From positions 24,603,056 to 24,667,055 of the forward strand of contig JAVTVX010000010.1 of assembly GCA_033439265.1 (NCBI GenBank): 64,000 nucleotides of DNA. The letters run 5' to 3'. Source of the stretch: Dillenia suffruticosa (lineage: Eukaryota > Streptophyta > Magnoliopsida > Dilleniales > Dilleniaceae). Every line of letters begins with the position of its first letter. The first letter of the stretch is position 1. The position numbers and the translations under genes are program-made. The notes below the pieces were generated by a model. The model saw only the letters and a program-made list of their open reading frames with translations, was not told the DNA's origin and made no database searches. Shown in pieces: positions 12,318-25,350 of the stretch.

Positions 12318-15300
12318 TCACGAAGGAGAACTCTGACTGCCTTCAAATTCTCTCCTAATGATTTCAAGGACAATCTCATTCCAAGTATCCACTGGTCCTG
12401 GCATACACCAGTGCAAGCAATCCTGTGGTGGAGGCCTCCCATCTGGACTGCGCTGGGTTTTCTTATTTGGATCAGGACTCCTATATGGACCTGGATGTCC
12501 ATCAACTCGATATTCAAACACACCTGTAATATCCATTAACCTCATTTTTGATTTATTTGTTTTTTTCTTGATTGCTCGATTGAAGCCCGTCACCTGTTTC
12601 TTGTGCATTACATTTGTGAAACCATTCTCCACTAACTCACTGTCCAAGGCAGGTTTCACCTTTCCAGTACACGATCCACCAGTGTTCCAGGCCCCGCCTT
12701 CATAATGATCAGGCGAAAAGGAGCGGACAACAGTCAGACCGGTGTAATTTGGATGTGTACCCAGGGCTGTTAGAATTGTCTCAACAGATATCCCAAAAGC
12801 TTCAATGTTGTTGATCTTCATCGGCTGTGACTTGTCTGGCCACCATAACTGGCCCCCCGCAATCTCATTATTCAAAATGTAGACGGACTTTTTGGCAAAC
12901 CAGTGACCAGAAGAAAGGATAACAACATCAAATTTTGGAATAAATTCCATGAAAACTTCATCGGGAGCATCAAGATGGACCTTGTCAACTCCTGCCGGAG
13001 CAAAATCAAATGCCTCAGATGTTCTGTGCACAAGCCATGAGGACCATATGCGGACAATATATACATTTGTTGACCTGAAATACCAGCGCTGCATCTTACG
13101 ATTTCCACGGTTTTTAGGAACTTCAACCTGAGGAGGACAGTCATGTCATTATGTTGCTAGAAATCCACAAAACATCAATCTCCTAAAACATGATCACACA
13201 ATTAACCATTGGTTGGATGTTGTGAGATGAAAGTACAATATGAAAAAAAAAAAAAATCACTATCAAGACTTTCAGCGCTCTGGAATTGCAATTAACGGTG
13301 GCGAATAGCAAGAACACTTGAGAGAGATGTTATCAGCAACGCATCGATCGATGAAGTAAGATAACATGAGGATAATAGACATGGCAAAATCAACAAAAAT
13401 CTGCATCAACTGATTTAAAGAAAGCTCAAACAATCTTCAGCAAAAGTAGATAAATTAGTTCAATAGTCACATTCTATTTTCCAAATATCTGTGATGATGA
13501 GGGAGCACCCTTGTCATTTAAAATAAAAAATATCGCTTAGAGTATGGGATTAATCAAGTATATAAGTAGATCATCCCTGCATTGATTTGCTTAAACCCAA
13601 TCCAGAGCAGTGTGTGACTATTTGCTTTAGGACATGGTATAGTAAAAGTTTGATACTTGCCTGCCAAAGAATGCAAAGCAGCGACTCCATCTGATTCCGG
13701 GCAACAGAGTCACCAATGAATGCCAATGTCTTCCCTCTCATCAACTCCAAGAATTTCTTTGCATCAAATCGTGGAAGATCACACTGAGAGGGTTTCCATC
13801 GCCAGTTCTCATAATCCTTGTCAGGCCTCCCATTACCCTGACAGTTTTGCATTTGTGTCAGGATGGGGCATGAATTGTTTGTATACAAGGGTCCAGATGA
13901 GTCGATGAACCATTTCCCGTGATACAGATCGCATTCTGTATGGTACCCAACAACAATGAGAAATGAAAACATAAACCAATTGATAATGTCTACAGCAGGG
14001 ATGGGATGAAGACAAAAAATAAAACATGACAGTACATATCAAGATCTGAAATTCATAAAGACCAAGATATAAGGAGACAATGGCACAGAACATAAATATG
14101 GTACATGTGTTACTTCTCCCGGAGAAAATTTTTTCTGAATACGTCACTGTGTACATAAACCGATTGAAAAGAAATTTAAGTACAAGCAAGAATACATCAA
14201 ACCTACAATATATAAACCTCCTAACTAGAATACTTGTATCCAAGACAGCATACAACCAATTTCCCCATCCCAGGCCAACGTACTTTTGGGGTCATGTTAT
14301 CCTCTTAACATTTTCTCGTCAAATAGATCACTTTTTATCATCACACACTTGTGCTCTTGCATATGACCAGATAAATTAAAACTATTCCCCTTCAATTTTG
14401 GAATTGTGATGGTGTGTTCAGATGCATGTATCAGTTTTTCTCTGAACATAATACATGTCTACCTGCAATAAACATTATATGCATCTCTCTCTTTAACCAC
14501 TGTTATTACAGATAAGAGTTAACAACTACCTCCAAGGAACTTTCAAGAGCTTGTCACAGGTAAAAGAAAGTCTGGTTGAGTGGGAATTTTCGTAAGGGTT
14601 GAAGGTGAATCAGAAGAAGACACATAGATAAAAGGCTCACCCGGTGCACAAAATGCTCCCCGGCTTAATGCGGAGGTAGGGGAGGACAGGCGTATATGTA
14701 CTCAGCCTTTTCCTTGCATTTTTTTGCAAAGAGATTGTTTTCACGTCTCGAACCGTGACCTCGAGGTCACCAAATGAGCAACTAAACCGTTGCACCAAGG
14801 TTCGCACACATAGAAGACACATAGAAACATAGAATAATTGCCAAGAAATAACTAAAACTTAGAAAAATCACATAGGAACATTTCATCAAACTAGATTAGA
14901 CACAGAGACCACAAACGTGTGAGTTTTATAAGAGATTTAAAAAAAAAAGATCTTCACCACATAAAGCATAATATAGACCATTCACAGGACCATGTGAAAC
15001 TTTTCTACGAGAACATTCTAACCTGGATATTATATGTAAATCTTCATGTGGTAAAGAGGAGACCAGCATTAACAGAACCAGATGAAGCAGAAGAATAAAA
15101 AGAACGGCAAGCTTCTTCTTCTTCTTATACCAAAACATTGATGTAATAGGATCTATAATTCAAAAGGATCTGTCCCTAGTCATCAGAAATTTGCAAAATT
15201 CACTCCATAACAACCCCTCTCAACCCCCCCCCCCCCCGGGGGCGGGAAATCAAAGGCAAACAAGAACCTGGCAGTGACACCGAGTGAATCTATAACAATA

Positions 15301-15957
15301 ATAATGTTCCATGCAACCATAGTCAGGGATGAGAAGAAAGCAGAATGATCAGTTAAAAACCTGAATCAACTAGGTTAGTCTTGCTTCCATCTCCGGTCTG
15401 TGCTGATACAACTGGCTCATCCTGCATGGTGTGGGAACAAAAAACAATATATATTAGTCACATGTTCCTGTGAATGCAACACAACTCTGTTTGACTCCCT
15501 AAAAGAAACTTAGGTCAACAACCTTTGTCTTCTCCGAAATGGTGATGTCAGAACTTTTCACAGCATGTTCTCCTTGCAATGAGGAGGCAGAAGCATCCAT
15601 TGATTGGCCATCATCTTCTTTAACATCTAAGCCTGTAGGCAAATCTGCAGGCTTCTCCAATTTTGCTGAATCCTGCGACCCACTCTCAGGCACAGTTGAA
15701 TTATTGGTTTCAAGTGAACTAGATGGTAGCTTATCATTAGTTACACTCGCTACTAATGTTGACAACTCCGGTTCTTTTGCATGATCAATGCCACCATAGA
15801 AATAGCTCTGGACTGTGGAGCCAATCGGGTATGTGATCAAGACCCACGAAGCAAACATCAAAAATATTGCAAGTAGACTAACAGATGCCACAATAGAGGT
15901 CAAAGACCGTGGATAACTGATCATCATTGGTGTCCCTTTTGGTGAACCCAATGTCAT
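12318..15957 (-). CDS. TBL18: Trichome birefringence-like O-acetyltransferase (YLS7/TBL18 type)
   Basis: A member of the plant TBL/DUF231 family, Golgi enzymes that O-acetylate wall polysaccharides. Four coding exons (minus): 15957..15523, 15421..15361, 13935..13661, 13127..12318, totalling 1581 nt (526 aa). Residues about 21-43 form one hydrophobic segment (type II anchor), followed by a Ser/Thr-rich stem to about 165. The PMR5N part starts at ECDLYHGKW. The family GDS motif is Gly240-Asp241-Ser242 and the DxxH motif is Asp493-Cys-Leu-His496 (DCLHWC). These are the presumed catalytic residues. The donor after exon 3 is GC, not GT. A SINE sits in the intron between exons 2 and 3. I prefer TBL18/YLS7 over other TBLs because CLPT1 is next door, as I recall for TBL18 in Arabidopsis. 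The polysaccharide substrate cannot be told from sequence. Confidence 0.92.
13128..13660 (-). other. GC-AG intron 3 of the TBL gene
   Basis: Exon 3 ends ...CTTTGGCAG and the intron begins GCAAGT. The acceptor before exon 4 is a normal CAG. Using the nearest downstream GT would shift the frame into a stop, while the GC donor gives the conserved join between the GDS exon and VEVPKNRGNRKMQRW. CAG|GCAAGT is the strong consensus of known plant GC-AG introns. Confidence 0.85.
14629..14811 (-). mobile_element. tRNA-derived SINE (Au-like) with 14-bp target duplication
   Basis: Read on the minus strand, it has an A box (TTGGTGCAACGGTTTAG), a B box (CACGGTTCGAGACG), then body sequence with TCTTTGCAAA, GGCTGAGTACA and GTGCACCGGGTG. 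It ends in a short T-rich tail. The motif order is that of the plant Au-type SINEs. A perfect 14-bp direct repeat, agaagacacataga, flanks it at 14615-14628 and 14812-14825. It lies in intron 2 of the TBL gene, in the same orientation as that gene. Confidence 0.88.
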
Positions 15958-16700
15958 TGTTCCCGTATCAAATAAATTCCACAGAATTATCTGAAAAACT
16001 TTGTGTTTTGTGACTGCATCAACTAATCCAATTCAACCCTCCCCAATTGATAAATTACATTAATTGCATCAACCCTTTCTCCGAAATTCATGTACCACGC
16101 AAAGAGAACCGAAATCTCTTCTAGAAGTCTTATGGGGTAATAAAATTAAGCTGAATACAATCAATCCCACATTGGCATTTGAATAGTCGGAAAACACGAG
16201 ACCTGAATCACGGGATGTAACCAGGGGAAAAAAAAAAGAACTACTCAGAAATAAATAACTACATGAATAAAAGATTAAAGATCAGACTAATTTTAAAAAC
16301 AAACACTTTCAAATCAAGGATAGATTGCTTAAGACATGAGCATTGTCATCAAAGACCAAAAAAAAAACGACGAAGTTTTGAAGTTACTCCATTGTTATTA
16401 AAATTTTTTTCCAATGCCCTAAGACTAATGTCGATAGCAACAAATCGATTTGAGAAGTCGAAAAAACTCTAACCTTCATCGTGTATTCTCGGTTTTGAAA
16501 TCCGGAACAGCCTTTGGAAACATCAAAATTAAACTATGTCGGTGAATGCGACAGACCCTCTTCGTGATTCAACCCGAAAATCAAGAATTCTCTTAGATCG
16601 AATTTGGGTTCGATGCGTTTGATCCAGGATCCCAGTGAAAAAGGATTCTACGGATTTGAGAGAGAGAGAGAGAGGAGAGAGAGTGAGTGAGTGAAGGTCA
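15958..16700 (-). promoter_or_regulatory. TBL 5' leader and promoter-proximal region
   Basis: This is the sequence upstream of the TBL start codon. It has a (GA)n stretch at about 16660-16684, typical of plant 5' leaders. A leader intron is possible but was not fixed. Confidence 0.35.
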
Positions 16701-17702
16701 AGAAAGGCAAAAGGATTGATTGCTACTTTATTTGTCCGTACTATCCAGAGTCGTTGGAACATGTAACACTTCATATTTCGGAGCATTTTCCTCATATGTT
16801 TATTTCCATGAGGCGGTGCAATTAATTTTGTTCTGGAAGTCATGGACAAAGTTGTGGAAAAATAAATTAATCAAATATATATATATATTTCCATGAATTA
16901 TGACCTTAGATGACTCATTTCTGGATCAATCGCAGCCGTTGGCGTTGTCACCCACTTTTTGTAGCATGTATATATAAATGTTACCTTTCTGTCCATCATA
17001 TCTCTTATATAACTATTTATTTCTATACATATACAAACTAGTTTATTTAAAGTGAATTTCTCCTTAAAATAAACAAAAAAGTAAGTTTATCCGAAAAAGA
17101 TTTCTACTTAATACAGATTACAGAAAAAATCATTAATTAATACTCATGTAAAATTGTTATCAGAATATTGTATATATTCTTTCCAAAACTATTTATCATC
17201 AAAATTTAGAAATCTTAACATATAAAATTTTAAATTCAAGACCATTCCCAGAAAATAGTTAGAATGGTAGTTCCTACTCCTTGAGAGATACCAAATAAAT
17301 GACTACTTGAATCGGGGTTTTGAGTATAAAAATTCCTCTGACCTATAAAAAGTGAACCTAACTTTTAGGGATACGATAATATATCTAAGAAATTATTCCA
17401 TTTAATGTACTCCACTTGGATTCAAGAATAGCGACATGGACGAATGTCTCATCTAAACCAAAGAACTTATCCCGAATAGTCTTGATAAATGATGATGGAG
17501 ATGAGATTCAGTATTTTTAAATCACGAAATGCTCGATTTCCATTTTAATTATAGGTATAACCAACCTGTCGTTAAAAATATGACTTTAAAAATATCAAAT
17601 CTTATAACATAAAAATAAAAAAGTTTTAAAGTTAAGTATAAAGAAGTTTGATTATTGCCCTATATATAATTATAATATTATGACTTTCTGGAACCTGATT
17701 TT

Positions 17703-18075
17703 TTATTAAAAAAAAAATTATTTGAATTACATAAATAGTTTTTCTTTTAATAAAATTTGCAGCTCTGTTTTAAAAGAAAACATCAGTTATAATCTTCAAC
17801 ATCGTTATGATAAATACTTTTATAATTATTTTTATAAATAGCTTATAGTTTTTTTAAAAAGTAAATACCTTTTTCTAAAAATGCACATAAAGAAATTCGG
17901 CACTTGCATATATCACCGAATCAAGATATTATGTTTTTTTTTTTTTTATGTTTGAACTATATAATTAATTTTTCTTTAACAAACATTGATGCTCTATTTT
18001 AAAAGATAATGTGAGTATAATTTTTAATATTATTGCAATAAATACTTTTAAAATTATCTTCATAAATAACTTTTT
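17703..18075. repeat. Degenerate direct repeat, period about 229 bp
   Basis: Sequence around GCTCTGTTTTAAAAG at 17762 recurs as GCTCTATTTTAAAAG at 17991. The matching flanks (tttttctttaa, aataaatactttta, ttcataaata) keep the same spacing. It is an old two-copy duplication in AT-rich DNA. Confidence 0.5.
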
Positions 18076-19615
18076 TTGCTATAAATTATTATAAAAAATT
18101 TAAAAATACAAATCCAATGGCTGCTGCGAAAGTCAAAAAATTAAATATGTAAAAAGAAATTTCATTATACATAGCGCGCATAGAGAAATTTTTTTCTTCT
18201 TGTATATGCACCATGCATAATGAAATTCAAAAAATTAAAAATTAAATTCTAATTACTTAGAAAAAGAAAAGAACTTATCGATAAATGATACAGTTGAAAG
18301 TGAATTTGACTTTATAAATGATGACTCTGCTGATTTGAACGAGTTAACTAATCGTTTATCGATCTTGATAAGTAAAACTAGTAAAAAACGCTAGAGAGTA
18401 CTCCAGTTGAGAGATTTCAACTCTCAAATTAAATAGTGGTTTTCAAAAAAAAATAAATGAACTGAAAGAAAGTTTTATATACATTGTGTGTTATGTATAA
18501 TTTTAGAGGAAGAGAAGACTTACTAGGGATTGACCAACATTATTAGAAGACTTATTTGGGTAGTTGAATTAATGATATATATATAACTTATCTATGTGAG
18601 TCTCATGTGCATTGGGGGCGCTAAAATCATATTTTTCTTATGGAGGTGTTCAAAAATTCATGAATATCAAATGAAATGTTAAGAAATTCGAAATGTTATC
18701 AATTTGGGAAAGTTTCAATTCGTAAAAAAATTATTTTTTTCATCGATAAAAATTCACAAAATTTCTTTCTCATTACGAGTTATCATTTTTGTATTTTATT
18801 AAAAGGTAAATATTATTCCAACATTGACCGAACGTTAAACATGAAGGAGGTGCAAGAATCAACCGTATAGTTACCAAAGAAAACCTGGCTGTTAGGCACC
18901 GATAGGAAAGAATGCATCCTGTGCACGCATTTTGCCAAGTTGTTAATATATTTTGTTTGTTAGATATTGAGTCCACATCGTATGTTAATAGACTCTCAGA
19001 TCATGTAACATCATATACATACCGATAAAATCAATTATTGCACAAAAAATACAAATCCAAGGCTTTGATCTATCCCACGCCTTTACTACTTTAAAATTGA
19101 AAGTAATCAAGAAAATTTGCCTTTAACCCTTTTGTCTTATATATTACTTATATTATTAATTTATTTTTATTATTATTATTTTTTTTTATAATTATGAGAA
19201 TTTCAATTGCTATCAATAAATTCATGAAATAAATGCAAACAAATTACCTATATTATTAATCACGAAATAAGGTTGGAGACTAATAAATTTCATTATAACT
19301 AAATGTTGATGTGTTTTGAAGTTTTTATCATTATAATGTGGACATGCAAAGAGAGAAGGCTTGCTAACTCAGTTTTAAGAGAAAATTATATTATAATTAT
19401 TTAAAATCTGTCAAATAATATTTAATTCTCTAGATAATACAGTTTTATTATTTTCATATTATAATTCAAAATATAAATTGTATTTTGTTCTTAATATAAT
19501 TATTAGATCAAACCTTTCCACAAAAGTATGTATTAATCTTCTTAATTAAACTATCCTATTTTAATTAAATTAAACAGATTTAATTAATAGTTAGTAAAAA
19601 TATTCTAATCTGCAT

Positions 19616-19616
<1 letters not shown>

Positions 19617-19658
<42 letters not shown>
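19617..19658. repeat. (GA)n microsatellite
   Basis: About 20 GA units lie roughly 260 bp upstream of the CLPT1 start codon. They could be part of its promoter or leader. Confidence 0.95.
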
Positions 19659-19661
<3 letters not shown>

Positions 19662-19919
19662 ATTGTGCTGCCCTCGGCATGACTGGGTACCGAGGAGGCG
19701 GGTTCTTTGTCTTCGAGTCTGATAATGCAATGGCAAGGGAAAAGCAAGCGTCCGGTGCAGCGAAAGCGTGAAAGACCAAACAACCATCCCTTCACGAAGG
19801 CCAAAGTCTTTCCAAAGAATCACGCAACCTAAACATTCCATCTCCAATTCCTTCTTCCTTTGAAACCCTTGACATATACAATCTACATAGCAAGCTTCTC
19901 AGTCCTTGCAAATTCAAAC

Positions 19920-22900
19920 ATGGCCTCTCACACTCTCTCACTGCTCTCAATCTCAACCACGGCTTTTCAATCCTTCCGTTCAAATTCGGATTCAACATTG
20001 TTATCTTCGTCTAATTCTCTCACATGCGGTCTAAGGAGTTCTTTGGTCGGAACGAAGCTATCCACTTGGACCTTAAACTGGCGCCGGTTCGGTCCGAAGT
20101 TGTGCCGGTCGGAAATTGCGACTATATCGTTTAGTCTTCCGACATCGTAAGTGGCATTCATTTTTCAATTCGCTTAGTTTTAGGGTTTTTAGGTTTTGGG
20201 GTTTTATCTTTTTTTTAATTATTATTTTTTATTTTTTTGGCAGGAAACCAGAAGGGGTCTCTTCCGCGAAATCACCGGAGTGAGTTTTTAAAGTTTTGCG
20301 TATGCTCTAGATTCACTTTTTATCCAGGTGAAGAAAAACGAGACTAGATTGAATAGGATGAGTCGAAAACATTGAACCTACATTTCGTGCATGAGAAAAT
20401 GGAGGAAATGAAATCAAGTCAACTTCTTGAAATTTCAATTTTATTCACGCCGTGAATTGTGAAAAATCCTATATTGTTTCTTAAAATCCGGTCCAAGCTA
20501 CCAATGTAAACATATCCTATAAATATATATAATTATTTTTGAAGTCAAAATATCTCTCCAGCGATTCTTATATAAATCAAAGGGATCAAATCACACAAAT
20601 TTTACCTAATAAATGAGGCTGCATATGCAGTTTTGAGTATAGATTACGAAAATGTTGTTTTCATGGCGATTGCATATGCGATTTTTCTAATGAAGTTTTC
20701 ATCTGATGTTGGCTGCACTACACCTTTTTGAGGATCATCATACTGGCATTTAGCATAAACATCTTTGGCTGGCAGATCATATCTATAATCTTTCTCTAAT
20801 TGGTTACTTCTGTTGAGGATACCTAAAATTGGTTGTTGCATTCTGGATGTTGGAAAGGTGATGGCAAAAGTGTCAATTTTAGGTGACATAAGAGGTAATG
20901 GTGGCAGACTTGTTGGTTACATGATGATTCGGTGTGCCAAAGATTAGCTTTGACATGACCTAAAAATTAAGGGGGTTTTGGTACCACAATGTGTTCACAT
21001 TGTGGTTCGGAATCCATAATGTTGCTACTGAGAAAAGCTTCCAGCCGGAGGTGGCATGAAAGATGAGTAAAAAAGTGGTTGTTAATGGAGGGAAGGGATA
21101 CAATGGAGTTGGAAACGATGATCTATGGTCTAAGAAAGGATGTAGGAATATTCTGAGCTCAATTTCTAGAGCAAGCAGTTTGGGGGTTAAAGTTTATTCT
21201 ATTATATTCTTGCATATGTTTTACTGTGTCTTGTACCTGGGTAAACCCGCATTTAGTCGGACAAGTCTCTCCTTGGTTATCATAAGGAGGAGAATCAGTA
21301 AAGTAGAAGAGAGAGCGGAAAAAGAGAGGAGGAGATTTGAGGGGAACGGCAAAATGCCTGGTGAAGAATTTTCCTGAGGCAGAAATTATGTCATATTTAG
21401 TCTAATCTAATGATGTTTGCCAGCTAAAAGGGTTTTGTTTTTTATGCAATCGCCATGATAATCTACTCCGACTATCATAACCAAAAAATAACTATAACCC
21501 TGCAATGGCGGGAATAATTGAACGCAAAGCCCTAAGCTACCCTTAATTAGAAAGCAAATTTCCAAGCATTGTGAATATCTTAAACCATATGGTACTGATC
21601 TAGAAGGGTTGAGAACATGTGTCCCAGTAATATAATTTGTTGTTTTCATTACTTGAGATCATGCGGTTGCATCATAATAACCATTTTCCTAATCTATTTC
21701 ATAGTCTAGATTCCAATAAACAAACTGGACAACTATGTGGTTAAACTACGTTTCTCAATCTGGGACGGCTCCTTTGGTACTACTTTTATACATCCATTTG
21801 AGATTTATGCATGATCTTTGTACATGTAGAGACTTTTCAATTTGTTTATTTGAGGTTCCAGAAACAGAAATCTGGAGGACCTATGTTGGTGGTATATTCT
21901 TTTTGATTCTCTTAAGATACTAGTTCTTGAGCTTGTTGGACTTAAATCTGTTCACTGTTGGTGCAGATGGTCAGCAAGAGCTATAAAGTCATTTGCCATG
22001 GCTGAATTGGAGGCTAGGAAGCTCAAATATCCGAATACAGGGACAGAAGCTCTTCTAATGGGAATTTTGGTGGAGGGTAAGTCTAAACTTGTCTTGAACT
22101 TTAATCAATATCTCATTTCAGATGTATGTGCAGGTGGAGTTCAGGCCTCGTGAGCCTTTATTATTTTCTTTTATGTGGTTTTTCCCCTGCTTTTGGCCAC
22201 TTCCTTTCTCCTGGGCATATCACATTGGTGGATAACTGGTCTAAGTTTCTCTGGCTTGGGTTCAACGTAGAGGAACATCTTATAGAGGTTTTGAGGTGTC
22301 CTTGTTAAGATTGCATCTTTTCTTTTGATACTATCTAATTTTGTGCAATTTCTTTCTTGTCCAAAAACTAAATCTGTTATAAGCATGAAAATGATGTATT
22401 ATTGTTTCTGTCCAGGGCTTGAATGCAACACCTTTATTCCCAATATTCAAGTTGTTTTGTTTTGCATGTGTTTTGTTTGTAGGCACAAGCATTGCTGCAA
22501 AGTTTTTGAGACAAAACGGGATTACACTTTTCAAGGTCCGAGAAGAAATTGTAAATTTATTGGGGAAATCTGACATGTACTTTTTTAGCCCGGAGCATCC
22601 TCCACTGACTGAACCTGCTCAGAAGGCTCTTGATTGGGCTGTTGAGACGAAGCTTAAGACAGGTGAAAAAAGGATGTACACTGGATAATGAGTATCAACT
22701 CCAAACTTCATATGTATGTCAGTGCATAATTATGCACACATGTAGATGCATACTTATTTATAGGCAAGGTCCCACTTCATTTCATCTGTATGCACTTGCA
22801 CAAATATTGTTTCTCTCTGCTACGCATTTTTCTTACTGATCGCCCATGCATGAGACTATTGCCTATGATGGATCATACTTCTAAAATATAGTCTTGAGTA

Positions 22901-23385
22901 AGAGACAAAAGAATTTTGTCCACACTCAGGGTTTAAATGGCTAAGTGTGCATATCATGCAAATTATTGTGCATGGAGTGAGATTAGAAAAGTTGGCAGAA
23001 AACTGCAGAAACCAACATCTTGATTATATCTATTTTGATGCACTTGAAAGTGTTATGTACCTATGATTTTTGTTTCTTGCATGCTATTAATAGATATCAA
23101 CATGGTTCACGGACTTTAAGATACAAACTTATGTGTGACACGCAGGTGAGGATGGGGAAATAACCACAGCTCGTCTTCTTCTGGGTATTTGGTCTCAAAA
23201 AGAGTCTGCGGGACATAAGATACTGGACTCTTTCGGGTTTAATGATGAGAAAGCTACAGAACTCACAAAATCTGTAAGTTCTAACCAGGGTTTAGTTAGA
23301 GTCCAAGTTTCCTTGTTAAACTTCACCAGTAACACGTTGTTCACTCTTGCAGATTAACAAGGACATAGTCTTGAACTTCAAGTAG
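19920..23385 (+). CDS. CLPT1: Clp protease accessory subunit CLPT1, chloroplastic
   Basis: A plant-specific subunit that binds the ClpP/ClpR ring in the plastid stroma and stabilises the core. It resembles the ClpA/ClpC N-domain but has no ATPase part. Six exons: 19920..20146, 20244..20279, 21967..22076, 22483..22662, 23146..23273, 23353..23385, totalling 714 nt (237 aa), close to Arabidopsis CLPT1. The first 70 or so residues are Ser/Thr-rich with few acidic residues, fitting a transit peptide. The Clp-N-like repeats follow: KSFAMAELEARKLKYPNTGT, FFSPEHPPLTEPAQKALDWA, LLLGIWSQKESAGHKIL. The ATG at 19920 is the first Met in the frame; upstream the frame is open but starts with TTG. CLPT1 is chosen over CLPT2 because of the NGITLFKVREE and LGIWSQKESAG segments and the short INKDIVLNFK end. 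Confidence 0.95.
20984..21005. repeat. 22-bp near-perfect hairpin in CLPT1 intron 2
   Basis: CCACAATGTG, two T, then CACATTGTGG: a perfect 10-bp inverted repeat with a 2-base loop. It lies in the 1.7-kb second intron. Function is unknown and it may be chance or a transposon relic. Confidence 0.6.
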
Positions 23386-25340
23386 GAAGTCTGGTCATGT
23401 TTTTAGTTGGAGCCTCTTTCTGGGGCCATTTGAATTTCTGTTTGGACCTCCCAAATTGTTCCTCGCAGCATCTTTCAAATCTTTAGGTGAATTTTAGACT
23501 GCCTCGGTTAACATAGGCGCATGGTCCCTCTCCAGTGCTTAACTGGAAGTTATTCGAGGGCAAAGTTGAAATGTTGGGAAGATTTTCATTTCTTCAAATC
23601 CAAATACTCCATATAATCTTGTATTCTTTATCAATGTAACTTTTGGGGTCCCCTAGATTTATGTACTGACCTTTAAAACATTGTGAAGGTCTAGGGGAAG
23701 CCTACAAGTTTTGCCGTACAATTGTACCAAATTTTGGTTTGGCATTTTTCAGTCAAGTTACATTATGGTTGATGCTGCCAAATACTTTGGAAATGTAATT
23801 TCTGTCTTTGCAATTAAATTGAGATATTTTTAGGCTTTACATCTCAGAGTCATAGTTCTATAACATATTTTTTATATTCTTTAGTTAAACTTCAGTCGAC
23901 AGAACATCATCCTTAAAAAGCAACATCGACCCTCTCTCCTTCCTGCAATTCTCCATTTTATGGTTGAGTTGCAAAAAATGCAACTTGCACGAAATATAAA
24001 TTTGACAGGAATAATTTTTGATCTGCCTCATTTTTCAATATTCATTCCTAAACATGTTGTTAGCGAAAACATGAAAAATGTCTGCAAAAATAAAAAAGAT
24101 TTTTTTTTTTGGGAGAGGAAAAGGAGAGTAATTGAAACCACGCCTTAAGGATATGTGTTAAATCATTTACTTCCAATTAAAATAAGTAATCGGGTAGAGT
24201 TGATCCATTAGCAAATAGCTGACAATGTATATTAAAAAAATAATTATATGTGAATTATAGTTCTCAAAACCAACTCTGGTGTTACATTATTTATTTTAGC
24301 CTCAATTTAAAAAAATATATATTTTATTATTTTTTTAAAAGGAGGATGAAAAACCCCATATGATTTTTGTCTTTTTTTTTGTTTTCACTATTAGTATTTG
24401 AGTTTTATCTGATTAATTCGGTTTGAATATTGTATGACTCATTTTTTGGGTTGACTCTTTCAAATTATTTTTCGTCATTTCTAAAAAATAGAATATCCGA
24501 CCATTAAACCCATAGAAATTGACAATATGAAAACGGTGTGCACCCAGATTCACCGTTGCGGTATCACATTCACCCTCCACTCTACACGTGAAAGACTCCT
24601 CCAAATAAGAGTGAAAATAAATAGGGGTGAATTGAGATAAAGTTTGTTCAACTTCAATTTAATTATTAATTTTTTTAAATTTTTAGAGTAGTTTAATTTT
24701 TTTTTAAATTAAATTTTTTGATCAAAATCCACCCATGTTAAGTTTATAAGCAATTTAATTCAACTTATAAACCTTTCCACTATCTAATATTGCTAAATTG
24801 CATATCAAAATTTAAAATTAATATAAAGTTAACTATAATCACAAATTAATTATATAAACTAAATCAGAATAATCATTTAGCAAGTATAAATAGTTAATTA
24901 AGATGAATAAATTATTTAATATCTATTGATTTCCAAATTTAGAGAATATATATATCAATTTGTAAAAAATATTATATGGGTAAGGTTTTTGGATTTTTTT
25001 GTTTTAAATGAATCTAATTTTTTTAATGATAAATTCTTTTAATGAAGATAAAAAATAAATTCGAATGGACGCTCATCAAATCAAATGTAACGGTAACAAT
25101 AATTAACATAGCAAAAATGTGGCTGAATTATTACTATTTCTTTTCACTTGTTGACCGGGAAATTAAAAAAAGTTCATTGATGCCTGGAGTTCAAAAAAAA
25201 AAAAAAAAAGGAAAAGAAAATTATTATTTATTTCAAATAAGTGGAACAACTGTGCGCGTTATATTTGAATTTTGATGAAAAATTTAGAAGTTTCTGTCTT
25301 TCATTTAGTTGACGGCCTTGGGAGAATCATCCTATAGAAC
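23386..25340. other. CLPT1 3' flank and intergenic region to CPSF160
   Basis: The first 450 bp or so should be the CLPT1 3' UTR. The rest is AT-rich, with a SINE-like copy at about 24365-24545 and A/T homopolymers. No gene is supported. Confidence 0.55.
24365..24545 (-). mobile_element. tRNA-like short interspersed repeat, copy 2 (decayed)
   Basis: Read on the minus strand it contains ACCGAATTAATCAGAT followed by AAAACTCAAATACTAAT. This aligns with the 3' part of the copies near 10.7, 60.1 and 60.8 kb. The B-box region is decayed. Confidence 0.4.
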
Positions 25341-25350
25341 TCTGTCTTTC

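Larger units (their letters stand above)
16700..19850. other. AT-rich divergent intergenic region (TBL / CLPT1)
   Basis: About 3.1 kb lie between the divergently transcribed TBL and CLPT1 genes. It is very AT-rich and holds a degenerate direct repeat at 17700-18080 and a long (GA)n at 19617-19658. No protein-coding frame of known type was found on either strand. Confidence 0.6.

Noticed and set aside
12285-12705. Plus-strand frames opposite the TBL last exon
   Set aside because: They are shadows of the conserved minus-strand TBL coding sequence.
20644-20889. Minus-strand 81-codon frame in CLPT1 intron 2
   Set aside because: No family recognised, no splice partners seen, inside an intron of a gene on the other strand. 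Kept only as a hint of an inserted element.
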